Positions 1-8,665 of a stretch of DNA of 64,000 bases are shown piece after piece. Origin of the DNA: Rivibacter subsaxonicus (GTDB lineage: Bacteria; Pseudomonadota; Gammaproteobacteria; Burkholderiales; Burkholderiaceae_C); the NCBI RefSeq assembly GCF_004217215.1, contig NZ_SHKP01000007.1:310001-374000 (forward strand). Reading direction: 5' to 3'. Under the pieces are notes generated by a model. The model did not search any database and was not told the DNA's origin. It saw only the letters and a list, made by a program, of their open reading frames with translations. The stretch's first letter is position 1; the number at the start of each line of letters is the position of its first letter. A program made the translations under genes and the position numbers.

Positions 1-228
1 CCGCGCCGGATCGGGCGCAGCGTCGGCGACGAAGGCCGCCCACGAGGCATGGCGCTGCACCTGCGCGTACTCGTGGTAGTCGAGGCCGGCGCGCTGCAGC
101 AGCTTGTCGTCCATCGAGAAGCCCAGCGGCTCGACCAGGTGCAGCGTGCAGCCGGTGTTGGCGGCGAGCCGGATCACGTTGCCCGTGTTGGGCGGAATCT
201 CGGGTTCGACGAGGACGATGTTGAACAT
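1..228 (-). CDS. trmL: tRNA (cytidine(34)-2'-O)-methyltransferase, N-terminal part
   Basis: The first 76 codons of a SpoU/TrmH-type (SPOUT) RNA methyltransferase; the rest lies beyond the window. The protein opens [17 protein letters not shown], followed by IRLAANTG and LVEPLGF, which is the usual beginning of TrmL (YibK), a dimeric enzyme that 2'-O-methylates the wobble base of leucine tRNAs using SAM. The ATG is clear, and family members start at this same residue. comF lies 47 bases upstream on the same strand. The identification is firm at subfamily level; the C-terminal knot that binds SAM is not visible. Confidence 0.9.
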   Translation of the reverse strand, partial: MFNIVLVEPEIPPNTGNVIRLAANTGCTLHLVEPLGFSMDDKLLQRAGLDYHEYAQVQRHASWAAFVADAAPDPAR

Positions 229-275
229 GGCGGGCGCGATGCTAGCGGAGCCCAGGGCCGCGGCTGCGCTGCCGC

Positions 276-1004
276 TCACGGCGTGCGCGCGAGCACCCAG
301 ACCTGCACCTCGCTCGCGCCGGCGGCCAGCAGCACCCGGCTCGCCTCGGCCAGCGTGGCGCCGGTGGTGAGCACGTCGTCGACCAGGGCAACGTGGCGCC
401 CCTGCAGCTCGCCGCGCACCGCGGCGGCGACGCCGAAGGCGCCGCGCATGTTGGCCGCGCGCCGATCGCGCGGCAGCGTGATCTGGTGCGGGGTGTCGAT
501 CAGGCGCTCGAGCAGGCCGGGCCGCGCCGACAGCGCCAGTTCACGCGCGATGCCGCGGGCGAGTTCCCAAGCCTGGTTGTAGCCGCGCTCGCGCAGCCGG
601 GTCGTGGCCAGCGGCACCGGCAGCACGAGGTCGACGGCCGGGGCCGGCTGCGCGCGCACCGCGTCGGCCAGCATGCGGCTGGCCCACGGCAGCAGGTCGA
701 GCCCGTCGTGGAACTTCAGCGCGGACAGCAGCGCGTCCCATGGGTAGTCGTAGTCCAGCGCCGCGACCGCCGAGACCCAGGGTGGCGGCGCGCGCAGGCA
801 GCGTCCGCACCGCACTGCCGCGTCGGTGCCGGCGGCGGCCACGTCCTGCAATCCGATCGCGCAGCCACGGCAGCGCAGGCGCAGTGGGGCAAAGCGCGCG
901 CTGCAATCGACGCAGACGCGACCACTGCGGCCGCGACTGCTCGCAGCGCAGACCGCGCATCGGTTGGGCCACGCCGACAGCAGCGGCGGTCGCGGCAGCG
1001 TCAT
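276..1004 (-). CDS. comF: ComF family protein (phosphoribosyltransferase-like)
   Basis: A ComF/GntX-like protein of 242 residues. The N-terminal part has four cysteine pairs (CAVC near 16, CVDC near 31, CRGC near 45, CGRC near 66), which look like a zinc-binding region. The C-terminal half is a type I phosphoribosyltransferase domain with the PRPP-loop motif [14 protein letters not shown] near 205-218. ComF is needed for DNA uptake in naturally competent bacteria, but many non-competent bacteria also carry it and its exact activity is unclear. I chose the ATG at 1004 because family similarity begins there; an in-frame start at 1064 would add 20 unremarkable residues. It sits upstream of trmL and is divergent from the bioC-like gene. 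Confidence 0.85.
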   Translation of the reverse strand: MTLPRPPLLSAWPNRCAVCAASSRGRSGRVCVDCSARFAPLRLRCRGCAIGLQDVAAAGTDAAVRCGRCLRAPPPWVSAVAALDYDYPWDALLSALKFHDGLDLLPWASRMLADAVRAQPAPAVDLVLPVPLATTRLRERGYNQAWELARGIARELALSARPGLLERLIDTPHQITLPRDRRAANMRGAFGVAAAVRGELQGRHVALVDDVLTTGATLAEASRVLLAAGASEVQVWVLARTP

Positions 1005-1164
1005 CGCGGGTGGGCGGGGCGGAGCATGCCGCGCTTGTCGCATGCCATCGGCGCGCCGCGCCATCCACGGTGCACGGGGTCGGTCGTGGCACGCTCCCTA
1101 TACTCGCGCGCCGCGAGCGCCTGCCTGACGGCGCGATGCCCGACCCCTTGCCATTCCCGCGACC

Positions 1165-2094
1165 GTGAGCGCTGCCGCCGATCCCCGTCACCCCGATCCC
1201 GCCGCGCTGGACGCGGGGCTGCGCCGCGCGCAGCGGCAGCCCGAGCCCGCCTGGCTGCATCGCGAGGTCGCCCGGCGCATGGCCGAGCGGCTGGCACTGA
1301 TCCGCAACCCGCCGACGCTGGTGCTCGACTGGCGGGCCGCGACCAGCGGCTCGCGCGAGTTGCTGGCGGCGCGCTATCCGGCCGCGCGCATCGATGCGGT
1401 CGAGGCCAGCACGGCGCTGGCTGCGCGCAGCGAGGAACAGCTGCGCGCGCCCTGGTGGCGGCGGCTGCGCGGCACGCCAGCGCAGGTCTGGCGCGAGGAT
1501 GCGGTGCCGCCCGACGCGGCCGGCATGCTGTGGGCGAACATGGTGCTGCACCAGGCCAGCGACCCGGCGCTGGCGATCGCGCGCTGGCACGCGGCGCTGG
1601 CGGTCGACGGCTTCCTGATGTTCTCGACCTTCGGCCCCGACACGCTGCGCGAACTGCGCGCGCTCTACGCCCGTCTCGGCTGGGGCGCGCCGGGGCCTGA
1701 GTTCGTCGACATGCACGACATCGGCGATGCGTTGGTGCACGCCGGCCTTGCCGATCCGGTGATGGACATGGAGCGGTTGACGCTGAGCTGGCCCGATGCC
1801 GATGCGCTGCTGGCCGAGTTGCGCACGCTCGGCGGCAACGCCGCGCGTGCGCGCTTTGCGGGTCTGCGCACGCCGCGCTGGAAGGCGCGACTGGTCGCGG
1901 CACTGCGCGAGGAACTGGCCGGCGACGACGGGCTCCTGCGACTGAGCTTCGAGATCGTCTACGGCCATGCCTTCAAGCCGCTGCCACGCCTGCGCGTGGC
2001 GCCGACCACCACGGTCGGCGTCGAGCAATTGCGACAGCTTGCGCGTCGTCCTCGCGCCACTATGGCGCCTGGCAAGTCCGGGCCTCGGGATTGA
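1165..2094 (+). CDS. bioC: BioC-like SAM-dependent methyltransferase
   Basis: A 309-residue class I methyltransferase starting at GTG. It resembles the BioC-type malonyl-ACP O-methyltransferase found next to comF in many Burkholderiales, which starts pimeloyl chain synthesis for biotin. Visible parts are a motif I region (VLDW near residue 52), the acidic strand end IDAVEAS, ANMVLHQASDP as motif IV and the FSTFGPDTLREL segment that is typical of BioC. The glycine-rich SAM loop is degenerate: VLDWRAATSGSRE instead of a GxGxG pattern. No other bio genes are nearby, so the biotin role rests on family resemblance alone. Confidence 0.7.
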   Translation: MSAAADPRHPDPAALDAGLRRAQRQPEPAWLHREVARRMAERLALIRNPPTLVLDWRAATSGSRELLAARYPAARIDAVEASTALAARSEEQLRAPWWRRLRGTPAQVWREDAVPPDAAGMLWANMVLHQASDPALAIARWHAALAVDGFLMFSTFGPDTLRELRALYARLGWGAPGPEFVDMHDIGDALVHAGLADPVMDMERLTLSWPDADALLAELRTLGGNAARARFAGLRTPRWKARLVAALREELAGDDGLLRLSFEIVYGHAFKPLPRLRVAPTTTVGVEQLRQLARRPRATMAPGKSGPRD

Positions 2095-2199
2095 GCCGGA
2101 CCCTCGGCTAGAATCCCGCGGCTTTGTCACTCTCTCGGCGCGGTCCCGGTGGTACCGCGAAGGGTGGGCAGACGGGCTGGCGTGAGGAGCAGTCGCGAC

Positions 2200-2766
2200 A
2201 TGTCAGCACCCCCTTCGGCGTCCAACGCACCGGTCCGGCTTCGCTTCGGCCGCTGGCGCGCGGTCTCCGACGATCGATCGACAGCCGGTGTCGTCGAATG
2301 GGTGTTGCAGCGCAATTGCTCCACCACGCCAGCGCAGATGACGGCCTTCTATGGCTCGCTGTGCGTCGTGTCGCTGGGGATCGGCTCGTTCTTCTGGGCC
2401 TTCGGCGCGACGCTGGTGATGCCGTTTGCGTGGGCCGAACTGCTGTTGGTCGGCGCTGCCCTGGTGGTCTGGGCGCGCCATGCCACGGATCGCGAGCGCA
2501 TCGCGCTGGCACCGGGGCGGCTGACGGTGGAGTGGCAAAGCGGTGGGCGCGTCGAGCGCGCGGAGTTCCAGCCCGACTGGGTCCGCGTCGAGCCGTGCCA
2601 CGACGATCGCTCGTTGATCGAGTTGTCGGGCCAGGGGCGCAGCATCGCCGTCGGACGCTACGTCCGGCCCGAGTTGCGGCGCCAGCTGGCCGAGGAATTT
2701 CGCGCCGCGCTGAGGTCCTGGCCTCAGGAGCGGCGACCGGCCGCGGCGGTGAGCGACGCGGTCTGA
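2200..2766 (+). CDS. DUF2244 membrane protein
   Basis: A 188-residue integral membrane protein of the DUF2244 family, whose members often stand directly before coxB in Burkholderiales. The family signature WVLQRNCSTTPAQ is at about 34-46, followed by two hydrophobic helices (about 50-66 and 69-92) and a soluble C-terminal domain. The function is unknown; the position suggests a link to cytochrome oxidase assembly. I chose the ATG at 2200 because it gives the normal family N-terminus; an in-frame ATG at 2149 would add 17 basic residues. Its TGA overlaps a possible upstream ATG of coxB at 2766. Confidence 0.8.
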   Translation: MSAPPSASNAPVRLRFGRWRAVSDDRSTAGVVEWVLQRNCSTTPAQMTAFYGSLCVVSLGIGSFFWAFGATLVMPFAWAELLLVGAALVVWARHATDRERIALAPGRLTVEWQSGGRVERAEFQPDWVRVEPCHDDRSLIELSGQGRSIAVGRYVRPELRRQLAEEFRAALRSWPQERRPAAAVSDAV

Positions 2767-2801
2767 TGGGATTGGTTGGTTTGGTGGAAGCGAGCAAAAA
2801 G

Positions 2802-3992
2802 ATGAGGATCAACGTCCTGTGGAACTCGGCACGCCGTGAGGTGGCCCGCCTGAGTCTCGGTGCAGCGGCCTGGACGGCCACCACTGCGGCGATGGCGCGC
2901 AACGCGGTCAACGACCTGCCCGGCGGGCCGGCGGTGCGCCAGCTCGACCTGCATCCGCCGGTGACGCGGATCGCCGAGTCGCAGATCTGGCTGCACTACC
3001 TGATGCTCGCCATCTGCACCGTGATCTTTGTCGCCGTGTTCGGCGTGATGTTCTATTCGATCCTCAAGCATCGCAAGAGCAAGGGCGCCAAGTCGGCCAC
3101 CTTCCACGAGAGCGTGGGCGTCGAGATCGCCTGGACCGTGGTGCCTTTCCTGATCGTGATCCTGATGGCGCTGCCGGCCACCAAGGTCGTGGTCGCGATG
3201 AAGGACACCACCAACTCCGATCTCACGATCAAGGCCACCGGCTACCAGTGGAAGTGGGGCTACGACTACCTCAAGGGCGAAGGCGAGGGCATCGGCTTCG
3301 TCTCGACGCTGGACGCTTCGCATCGCGAGATGTCGGACGCCGGCCAGCCGGCTGGCGACAACTACCTGTTCAAGGTCGACAACCCGTTGGTGGTGCCGGT
3401 CAACAAGAAGATCCGCATCATCACGACCGCCGACGACGTGATCCACGCCTGGATGGTGCCGGCGTTCGGCGTCAAGCAGGACGCGATCCCCGGCTTCGTG
3501 CGCGACACCTGGTTCCGCGCCGAGAAGACCGGCGACTTCTACGGCCAGTGCGCCGAGCTGTGCGGCAAGGAACACGCCTACATGCCGATCCACGTGAAGG
3601 TGGTGACGCAGCAGGAGTACACCGCCTGGGTCGAGGGCGAGCGCAAGAAGCTCGCCGCCAAGGCCGACGATCCGAGCAAGGTCTGGACCCAGGAAGAGTT
3701 GCTGGCCAAGGGCGAGAAGGTCTACGCCGCCAACTGCGCCGCCTGCCACCAGGCCAACGGCAAGGGCGCCGGCCCGATCAAGGCGCTCGACGGCTCGCCG
3801 GTCGTGCTCGACGCCGACAAGGCGCACCAGATCGCCATCGTGCTCAACGGCCAGAACAACGGCGCGATGCCTGCATGGAAGCAGCTCTCGGACTCCGAGA
3901 TCGCCGCCGTGATCACCTTTACCAAGAACAGCTGGTCGAACAAGACCGGACAAATCGTGCAGCCGGCCGACATCGTCGCCGCCCGCAAGTAA
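2802..3992 (+). CDS. coxB: Cytochrome c oxidase subunit II with C-terminal cytochrome c domain
   Basis: Subunit II of an aa3-type oxidase, which receives electrons through the dinuclear CuA centre. From this start it has 396 residues: an N-terminal signal-like segment, two transmembrane helices (about 56-80 and 98-122), the CuA domain with GQCAELC (Cys250, Cys254), and an added C-terminal class I cytochrome c domain with haem motif CAACH at 312-316 and a later GAMPAW methionine ligand. The fused haem domain is the caa3-like arrangement common in Burkholderiales. The ATG at 2802 gives a tidy export signal; an ATG at 2766 in the same frame, overlapping the previous stop, is also possible. It heads the oxidase operon. 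Confidence 0.95.
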   Translation: MRINVLWNSARREVARLSLGAAAWTATTAAMARNAVNDLPGGPAVRQLDLHPPVTRIAESQIWLHYLMLAICTVIFVAVFGVMFYSILKHRKSKGAKSATFHESVGVEIAWTVVPFLIVILMALPATKVVVAMKDTTNSDLTIKATGYQWKWGYDYLKGEGEGIGFVSTLDASHREMSDAGQPAGDNYLFKVDNPLVVPVNKKIRIITTADDVIHAWMVPAFGVKQDAIPGFVRDTWFRAEKTGDFYGQCAELCGKEHAYMPIHVKVVTQQEYTAWVEGERKKLAAKADDPSKVWTQEELLAKGEKVYAANCAACHQANGKGAGPIKALDGSPVVLDADKAHQIAIVLNGQNNGAMPAWKQLSDSEIAAVITFTKNSWSNKTGQIVQPADIVAARK

Positions 3993-4020
3993 GTCACGGC
4001 ACCAGCACAGAGGAACGAAC

Positions 4021-5658
4021 ATGAGCGCAGTTCTGGATCCCCACGGACATGCCGGCCATGCCGGCCATGGCGATCACGCCCACGACGACCACCACCCGCA
4101 CGGCTGGCGCCGCTGGCTGTTCGCGACGAACCACAAGGACATCGGCACGATGTACCTGGTGTTCTCGCTGACGATGTTCATGATCGGCGGCGTGCTTGCG
4201 CTGGGCATCCGCGCCGAGCTGTTCCAGCCCGGCCTGCAACTGGTCAACCCGGAGCTGTTCAACCAGCTCACCACGATGCACGGCCTGATCATGGTGTTCG
4301 GCGCGATCATGCCGGCCTTCGTCGGCTTCGCGAACTGGATGGTGCCGCTGCAGATCGGCGCGGCCGACATGGCCTTCGCGCGGATGAACAACTTCAGCTT
4401 CTGGCTGCTGATCCCGGCCGCGCTGATGCTGGTCGGCTCGTTCTTCATGCCCGGCGGCGCGCCGGCCGCCGGCTGGACGCTCTACGCGCCGCTGACGCTG
4501 CAGATGGGCCCGTCGATGGACGCCGGCATCTTCGCGATGCACATCCTCGGCGCCAGCTCGATCATGGGCTCGATCAACATCGTCGTCACCATCCTCAACA
4601 TGCGCGCGCCCGGCATGACGCTGATGAAGATGCCGCTGTTCTGCTGGACCTGGCTGATCACGGCCTACCTGCTGATCGCGGTGATGCCCGTGCTCGCCGG
4701 CGCCATCACGATGACGCTGACCGACCGCCACTTCGGCACCAGCTTCTTCAGCCCGGCCGGCGGCGGTGACCCGGTGATGTACCAGCACATCTTCTGGTTC
4801 TTCGGTCACCCCGAGGTCTACATCATGATCCTGCCGGCCTTCGGCATCGTCAGCGCGATCATCCCGGCCTTCGCCCGCAAGCGCCTGTTCGGCTACACCT
4901 CGATGGTCTACGCCACGGCGTCGATCGCGATCCTGTCGTTCATCGTCTGGGCCCACCACATGTTCACGACCGGCATGCCGGTGACGGGCCAGCTGTTCTT
5001 CATGTACGCGACGATGCTGATCGCGGTGCCCACCGGCGTGAAGATCTTCAACTGGATCGCCACCATGTGGCGCGGCTCGATGACCTTCGAGACGCCGATG
5101 CTGTTCGCGGTCGGCTTCATCTTCGTGTTCACGATGGGTGGCTTCACCGGCCTGATCCTGTCGGTGGCGCCGATCGACATCCAGCTCCAGGACACCTACT
5201 ACGTCGTCGCCCACTTCCACTACGTGCTGGTGGCCGGTTCGCTCTACGCGATGTTCGCCGGCTTCTACTACTGGGCGCCCAAGTGGACCGGCGTGATGTA
5301 CTCCGAGACGCGCGGCAAGATCCATTTCTGGGGCTCGCTGATCTTCTTCAACGTCACCTTCTTCCCGATGCACTTCCTGGGTCTGGCCGGCATGCCGCGT
5401 CGCTATGCCGACTACCCGATGCAGTTCACCGACTTCAACATGCTCGCCTCGGTCGGCGCCTTCGGCTTCGGCCTGATGCAGGTTTACTTCGTGCTGTTCA
5501 TCGTCATCCCGGCGATGCGCGGCAAGGGTGAGAAGGCGCCGCAGAAGCCGTGGGAAGCGGCCGAGGGCCTGGAGTGGGAAGTGCCGTCGCCGGCGCCCTT
5601 CCACACCTTCGAGACGCCGCCCAAGCTCGACGCGAGCGCGACCCGCATCGTCGGCTGA
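4021..5658 (+). CDS. ctaD: Cytochrome c oxidase subunit I
   Basis: Catalytic haem-copper subunit of an aa3-type oxidase, 545 residues with about 12 membrane helices. The active site motif FFGHPEVYI supplies the CuB ligand His263 and the cross-linked Tyr267, and HH at 312-313 gives the other two CuB ligands. HFHYVL near the C-terminal third is the haem-ligand region. The presence of the helix VI tyrosine marks a type A proton-pumping oxidase. Odd feature: the cytoplasmic N-terminus (about residues 8-27) is very rich in histidine, partly from short repeats of His-Ala-Gly. It starts 28 bases after coxB and is followed by the small assembly protein gene. Confidence 0.97.
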   Translation: MSAVLDPHGHAGHAGHGDHAHDDHHPHGWRRWLFATNHKDIGTMYLVFSLTMFMIGGVLALGIRAELFQPGLQLVNPELFNQLTTMHGLIMVFGAIMPAFVGFANWMVPLQIGAADMAFARMNNFSFWLLIPAALMLVGSFFMPGGAPAAGWTLYAPLTLQMGPSMDAGIFAMHILGASSIMGSINIVVTILNMRAPGMTLMKMPLFCWTWLITAYLLIAVMPVLAGAITMTLTDRHFGTSFFSPAGGGDPVMYQHIFWFFGHPEVYIMILPAFGIVSAIIPAFARKRLFGYTSMVYATASIAILSFIVWAHHMFTTGMPVTGQLFFMYATMLIAVPTGVKIFNWIATMWRGSMTFETPMLFAVGFIFVFTMGGFTGLILSVAPIDIQLQDTYYVVAHFHYVLVAGSLYAMFAGFYYWAPKWTGVMYSETRGKIHFWGSLIFFNVTFFPMHFLGLAGMPRRYADYPMQFTDFNMLASVGAFGFGLMQVYFVLFIVIPAMRGKGEKAPQKPWEAAEGLEWEVPSPAPFHTFETPPKLDASATRIVG

Positions 5659-5674
5659 GATCCGAGGCCAGGCC

Positions 5675-5785
5675 ATGACCCCCGAGCAACGCAAGAACAA
5701 CCTGCGCCTGGCGCTGATCCTGGCGAGCGTCGCGGCCGCCTTCGCGGTCGGCTTCGTCGCCAGGATGGTCCTGCTGGGCGCCTGA
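5675..5785 (+). CDS. Cytochrome oxidase small assembly protein (36 residues)
   Basis: A 36-residue protein beginning MTPEQRKNNLRLAL and containing one hydrophobic helix from about residue 11 to 35. Very small single-helix proteins of this kind are found between ctaD and ctaG in many Burkholderiales and are usually labelled as small oxidase assembly proteins. The gene starts 16 bases after ctaD and ends 10 bases before ctaG. Its position and its N-terminal RKNNLRLAL pattern support it as real rather than a chance frame. The exact job in CuB insertion or subunit I maturation is not known to me. Confidence 0.8.
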   Translation: MTPEQRKNNLRLALILASVAAAFAVGFVARMVLLGA

Positions 5786-5795
5786 GTCCGACGCG

Positions 5796-6422
5796 ATGTC
5801 GCAGCAACCCGAGTCCGGCTCCCGACCCGCAAGCCGCGTGCGCGGTGACAACCGCCGCATGCTGGGCAAGCTCGCGCTGATCGTGGCGCTGATGTTCGGC
5901 TTCGGCTACGCGCTGGTGCCGATCTACAAGCACATCTGCGAGAAGCTCGGCATCAACGTGCTGTCGCTGTCGGAGCGGGTGGTCAACGGATCGAGCACCA
6001 CCCGGCCGGCCAACACCCAGGTCGACCGCAGCCGCACCATCACCGTCGAGTTCGACGCCAACTCGCGCGGGCCCTGGGAGTTCAAGCCGATGGTGCGCTC
6101 GCTCGAGGTCCATCCGGGCGAACTGACCACCGTGATGTACGAGTTCGTCAACGTCCAGAACCGCACGATGGCGGCGCAGGCGATCCCGAGCTACGCGCCC
6201 AAGCAGGCCACCGCGCACTTCAACAAGATCGAGTGCTTCTGCTTCAACGAGTACACGCTGGCACCGGGCGAGCGCAAGCAGTGGCCGGTGGTGTTCTACA
6301 TCGACCCCAAGCTGCCCGGCGACGTGCGCACCATCACGCTGAGCTACACCTTCTTCGAGGTCGGCGGCAAGAAGGTGGCGAGCCCGTCCGCTGTCGTGCC
6401 GCTCCTGGGGAGTGCATCGTGA
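5796..6422 (+). CDS. ctaG: Cytochrome c oxidase assembly protein CtaG/Cox11
   Basis: Cox11-type copper chaperone that delivers copper to the CuB site of subunit I. It has 208 residues: a cytoplasmic N-terminus, one membrane helix at about 26-46, and a periplasmic immunoglobulin-like domain holding the copper-binding CFCF motif (Cys147, Cys149), followed by LAPGERKQWPVVFYIDP, a family hallmark. The length is normal. It overlaps the next gene, whose GTG start lies within its last codons, so the two are probably translated together. Confidence 0.95.
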   Translation: MSQQPESGSRPASRVRGDNRRMLGKLALIVALMFGFGYALVPIYKHICEKLGINVLSLSERVVNGSSTTRPANTQVDRSRTITVEFDANSRGPWEFKPMVRSLEVHPGELTTVMYEFVNVQNRTMAAQAIPSYAPKQATAHFNKIECFCFNEYTLAPGERKQWPVVFYIDPKLPGDVRTITLSYTFFEVGGKKVASPSAVVPLLGSAS

Positions 6423-6652
6423 GCGACGATCTCAAGGCCGCCGCCCAGCGCGAGGGCTCGTTCTTGCGGACCGCCAAGGCGATCGCATGGGCCTTCTTCG
6501 GCGTGCGCAAGGATTCGAGCTACCACGAGGATCTCGCCAAGCTCAATCCGGTCCACGTGCTGGTCGCCGGCGTGGCCGGCGCCGCGCTCTTCGTGCTGGC
6601 GCTCGTGCTGCTGGTGCGCTGGGTGATCGGCAGCGGCGTCGCCACCGGCTGA
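6419..6652 (+). CDS. DUF2970 small membrane protein
   Basis: A 77-residue protein starting at GTG (6419), overlapping the ctaG stop by four bases (GTGA). The N-terminal part carries the family pattern FLRTAKAIAWAFFGVRK and an LNPVHVLVAG segment; one strong membrane helix covers about 48-72. DUF2970 proteins appear between ctaG and ctaE in Betaproteobacteria, and the tight overlap with ctaG argues for a role in oxidase biogenesis. The biochemical function is not established. Confidence 0.85.
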   Translation: MSDDLKAAAQREGSFLRTAKAIAWAFFGVRKDSSYHEDLAKLNPVHVLVAGVAGAALFVLALVLLVRWVIGSGVATG

Positions 6653-6707
6653 GCCCTCGTTTCGTCAAGATCAAAGAATTCAACCGCACAGGTTTTCAGG
6701 AGCAACC

Positions 6708-7592
6708 ATGTCGGCAGCCAGCCACCAAGGCACCACGCCCTACTACTTCGTCCCCGGCCCCTCGCGGCATCCGGTCCTGGCCTCGGTCGGCCTGTTCTTC
6801 GTGATCCTCGGCGCGGGCCAGTGGATCAACGGCCATGGCTGGGGCGCGTACTCGCTGCTGTTCGGCCTGCTCTGGTGGGCCTTCGTGCTGCAGCAGTGGT
6901 TCCGCGAGGCCATCGGCGAGAGCGAGGGCGGGCTCTACGGCGACCGCGTCGATGTCTCGTTCCGCTGGAGCATGAGCTGGTTCATCTTCAGCGAGGTGAT
7001 GTTCTTTGCCGCCTTCTTCGGCGCGCTGTACTGGGCCCGTGTGCATGCGGTGCCCAGCCTCGGCAGCCTCGACAACGCGGTGCTGTGGCCCGACTTCAAG
7101 GGCGGCTGGCCGAGCGCGGTGCCGGGCGCCACGGCCTCGCCGGCCGGGATCGTCGAGCCCTTCTACACGATGGGTCCGTGGCCGCTGCCGACCATCAACA
7201 CCGCGCTGCTGCTGACCTCCGGCGTCACGCTGACCATTGCCCACCATGCGCTGGTGGCCGGCCAGCGCAGCAAGACGATCCTCTGGATGTGGATCACGGT
7301 GCTGCTCGGCATCACCTTCCTCGGCGTCCAGGCCTACGAGTACTGGCATGCCTACAACGAGCTGAACCTCAAGCTCAGCAGCGGCATCTACGGCTCGACC
7401 TTCTTCATGCTGACCGGCTTCCACGGCTTCCACGTGTTCGTCGGCATGCTGATGCTGCTGTTCATCACGATCCGGCTGATGAAGGGCCACTTCACGCCGG
7501 AGCGGCACTTCGGCTTCGAGGGTGCCGCGTGGTACTGGCACTTCGTCGACGTGGTCTGGCTCGGCCTGTACATCGTCGTCTACTGGATGTAG
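6708..7592 (+). CDS. ctaE: Cytochrome c oxidase subunit III
   Basis: Subunit III, 294 residues, seven predicted membrane helices. It supports the stability and proton uptake of subunit I. Recognisable features are HPVLASVGLFF near the start, the WFIFSEVMFFAAFFGALYWAR helix with its conserved glutamate, an AYEYWHAYNE segment, FHGFHVFVG, and a C-terminal YWHFVDVVW that is typical of the family. It is 55 bases downstream of the DUF2970 gene and ends just before a strong hairpin terminator. Confidence 0.96.
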   Translation: MSAASHQGTTPYYFVPGPSRHPVLASVGLFFVILGAGQWINGHGWGAYSLLFGLLWWAFVLQQWFREAIGESEGGLYGDRVDVSFRWSMSWFIFSEVMFFAAFFGALYWARVHAVPSLGSLDNAVLWPDFKGGWPSAVPGATASPAGIVEPFYTMGPWPLPTINTALLLTSGVTLTIAHHALVAGQRSKTILWMWITVLLGITFLGVQAYEYWHAYNELNLKLSSGIYGSTFFMLTGFHGFHVFVGMLMLLFITIRLMKGHFTPERHFGFEGAAWYWHFVDVVWLGLYIVVYWM

Positions 7593-7626
7593 CGGGCGTG
7601 GCGGCCACGCCGCCATGCCCCTGTGC

Positions 7627-7652
7627 AAAGAGCGCCGCGTCCGGCGCTCTTT
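7627..7652. terminator. Bidirectional hairpin terminator after ctaE
   Basis: A perfect 11-bp inverted repeat (AAAGAGCGCCG, loop CGTC, CGGCGCTCTTT) with A/T at the outer end of both arms, so it can act on either strand. It lies between the converging ctaE and DUF2909 genes and directly abuts the stop codon of the latter. Confidence 0.85.
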
Positions 7653-7874
7653 CTACTTTCCGGCCTGCAGTCCGGTCGGCTGGATCCAGCCGAACTGCCA
7701 GGCCAGCAGCACCATCAGGAACAGCGCGACCGACAGGCCGACCCGCCACGCCAGCGCGTTGGCCATGCGATGGCTCTTGGGTTCCCCCGGCTTGCCGTTC
7801 TTGAGCATGGCGCGGCCGGCGCCGAACAACGCCGCCAGGATGGCGACGAACATCAATGCAATCACGAACTTCAT
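7653..7874 (-). CDS. DUF2909 twin-helix membrane protein
   Basis: A 73-residue protein with two hydrophobic helices (about 2-20 and 43-63) joined by a charged stretch containing KSHRMANALAWRVGLS, the pattern seen in the twin-transmembrane DUF2909 family. It lies on the minus strand inside the otherwise plus-strand oxidase cluster, a placement I recognise from other Burkholderiales. The start was set at 7874 because the longer in-frame extension lacks family-like sequence and would run into SURF1. A role in oxidase assembly is suggested only by position. Confidence 0.75.
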   Translation of the reverse strand: MKFVIALMFVAILAALFGAGRAMLKNGKPGEPKSHRMANALAWRVGLSVALFLMVLLAWQFGWIQPTGLQAGK

Positions 7875-7938
7875 GCTCTCACTGTAGGCGATCGGCGCCG
7901 CGACCCACGCACCCTGATGCCTCGTCCACCGTTGGCCA

Positions 7939-8652
7939 ATGAGTGAAAGCAGTCGCCGCTGGATCGTGCTCGCCGCCACGCTGCTCGTGATGGCGCTGAC
8001 GGCGCGGCTGGGCGTCTGGCAGCTCTCGCGCGCGACGCAGAAGGAGGCGCTGCAAGCCAGCGTCGACAGCCGGCGCGCGCTGCCGCCGCTGGCCGCCGCC
8101 GACCTGGCGCGCGACGCGACCGCCGCGGCCGATCAGCGTCACCGGCGCATCGGCGTCAGCGGCCGCTGGCTGCCGCAGCACACGATCTATCTCGAGAATC
8201 GCCAGCGCCAGGCCCGGCCCGGCTTCGAGGTGCTGACCCCGCTCGAGCTGGCGCCGGGCGACGTGGTGCTGGTGCAGCGCGGCTGGGCGCCGCGCGACCT
8301 GCACGATCGCACCCGCGTGCCAACGGTGGCGACGCCGGCCGGCGTGATCGCCATCGAGGCACGCATCGCCCCGGCGCCGGCGCGGCTGTACAGCTTTGCG
8401 TCCGACGAACGCGGCCCGCTTCGGCAGAATCTCGACCTCGACGCCTTTGCGCGCGAGACCGGCCTCGCGTTGCGGCCGCTGTCGCTGCAGCAGCTCGACG
8501 CCGCCGCCGACGGCCTGTCGCGCGACTGGCCGGCACCGGCGGTCGACGTGCACCGGCACTACGGCTATGCCTTCCAATGGTTTGCTCTCTGCGCGCTCGT
8601 CGCCGCACTCTATGTCTGGTTCCAACTCATCCGCCCGCGCCGACGCCGCTGA
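7939..8652 (+). CDS. SURF1 family protein
   Basis: SURF1-type assembly factor for cytochrome c oxidase, implicated in haem a insertion into subunit I. It has 237 residues, with a membrane helix near each end (about 8-25 and 212-232) flanking a periplasmic domain. Recognisable family parts are RLGVWQLSRA near the start, the DQRHRRIGVSGRW region, ENRQRQARPGFEVLTPL, and VQRGWAPRD, followed by a C-terminal HYGYAFQWFALC. The gene runs toward and nearly touches the SCO-like gene downstream. Confidence 0.93.
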   Translation: MSESSRRWIVLAATLLVMALTARLGVWQLSRATQKEALQASVDSRRALPPLAAADLARDATAAADQRHRRIGVSGRWLPQHTIYLENRQRQARPGFEVLTPLELAPGDVVLVQRGWAPRDLHDRTRVPTVATPAGVIAIEARIAPAPARLYSFASDERGPLRQNLDLDAFARETGLALRPLSLQQLDAAADGLSRDWPAPAVDVHRHYGYAFQWFALCALVAALYVWFQLIRPRRRR

Positions 8653-8665
8653 GCAGCCGCTCGGC

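Noticed and set aside
3994-5832. Long open frame on the minus strand across ctaD
   Set aside because: It is the complement of the strongly GC-biased ctaD gene, rich in His/Arg/Asp without any domain; ctaD is certain.
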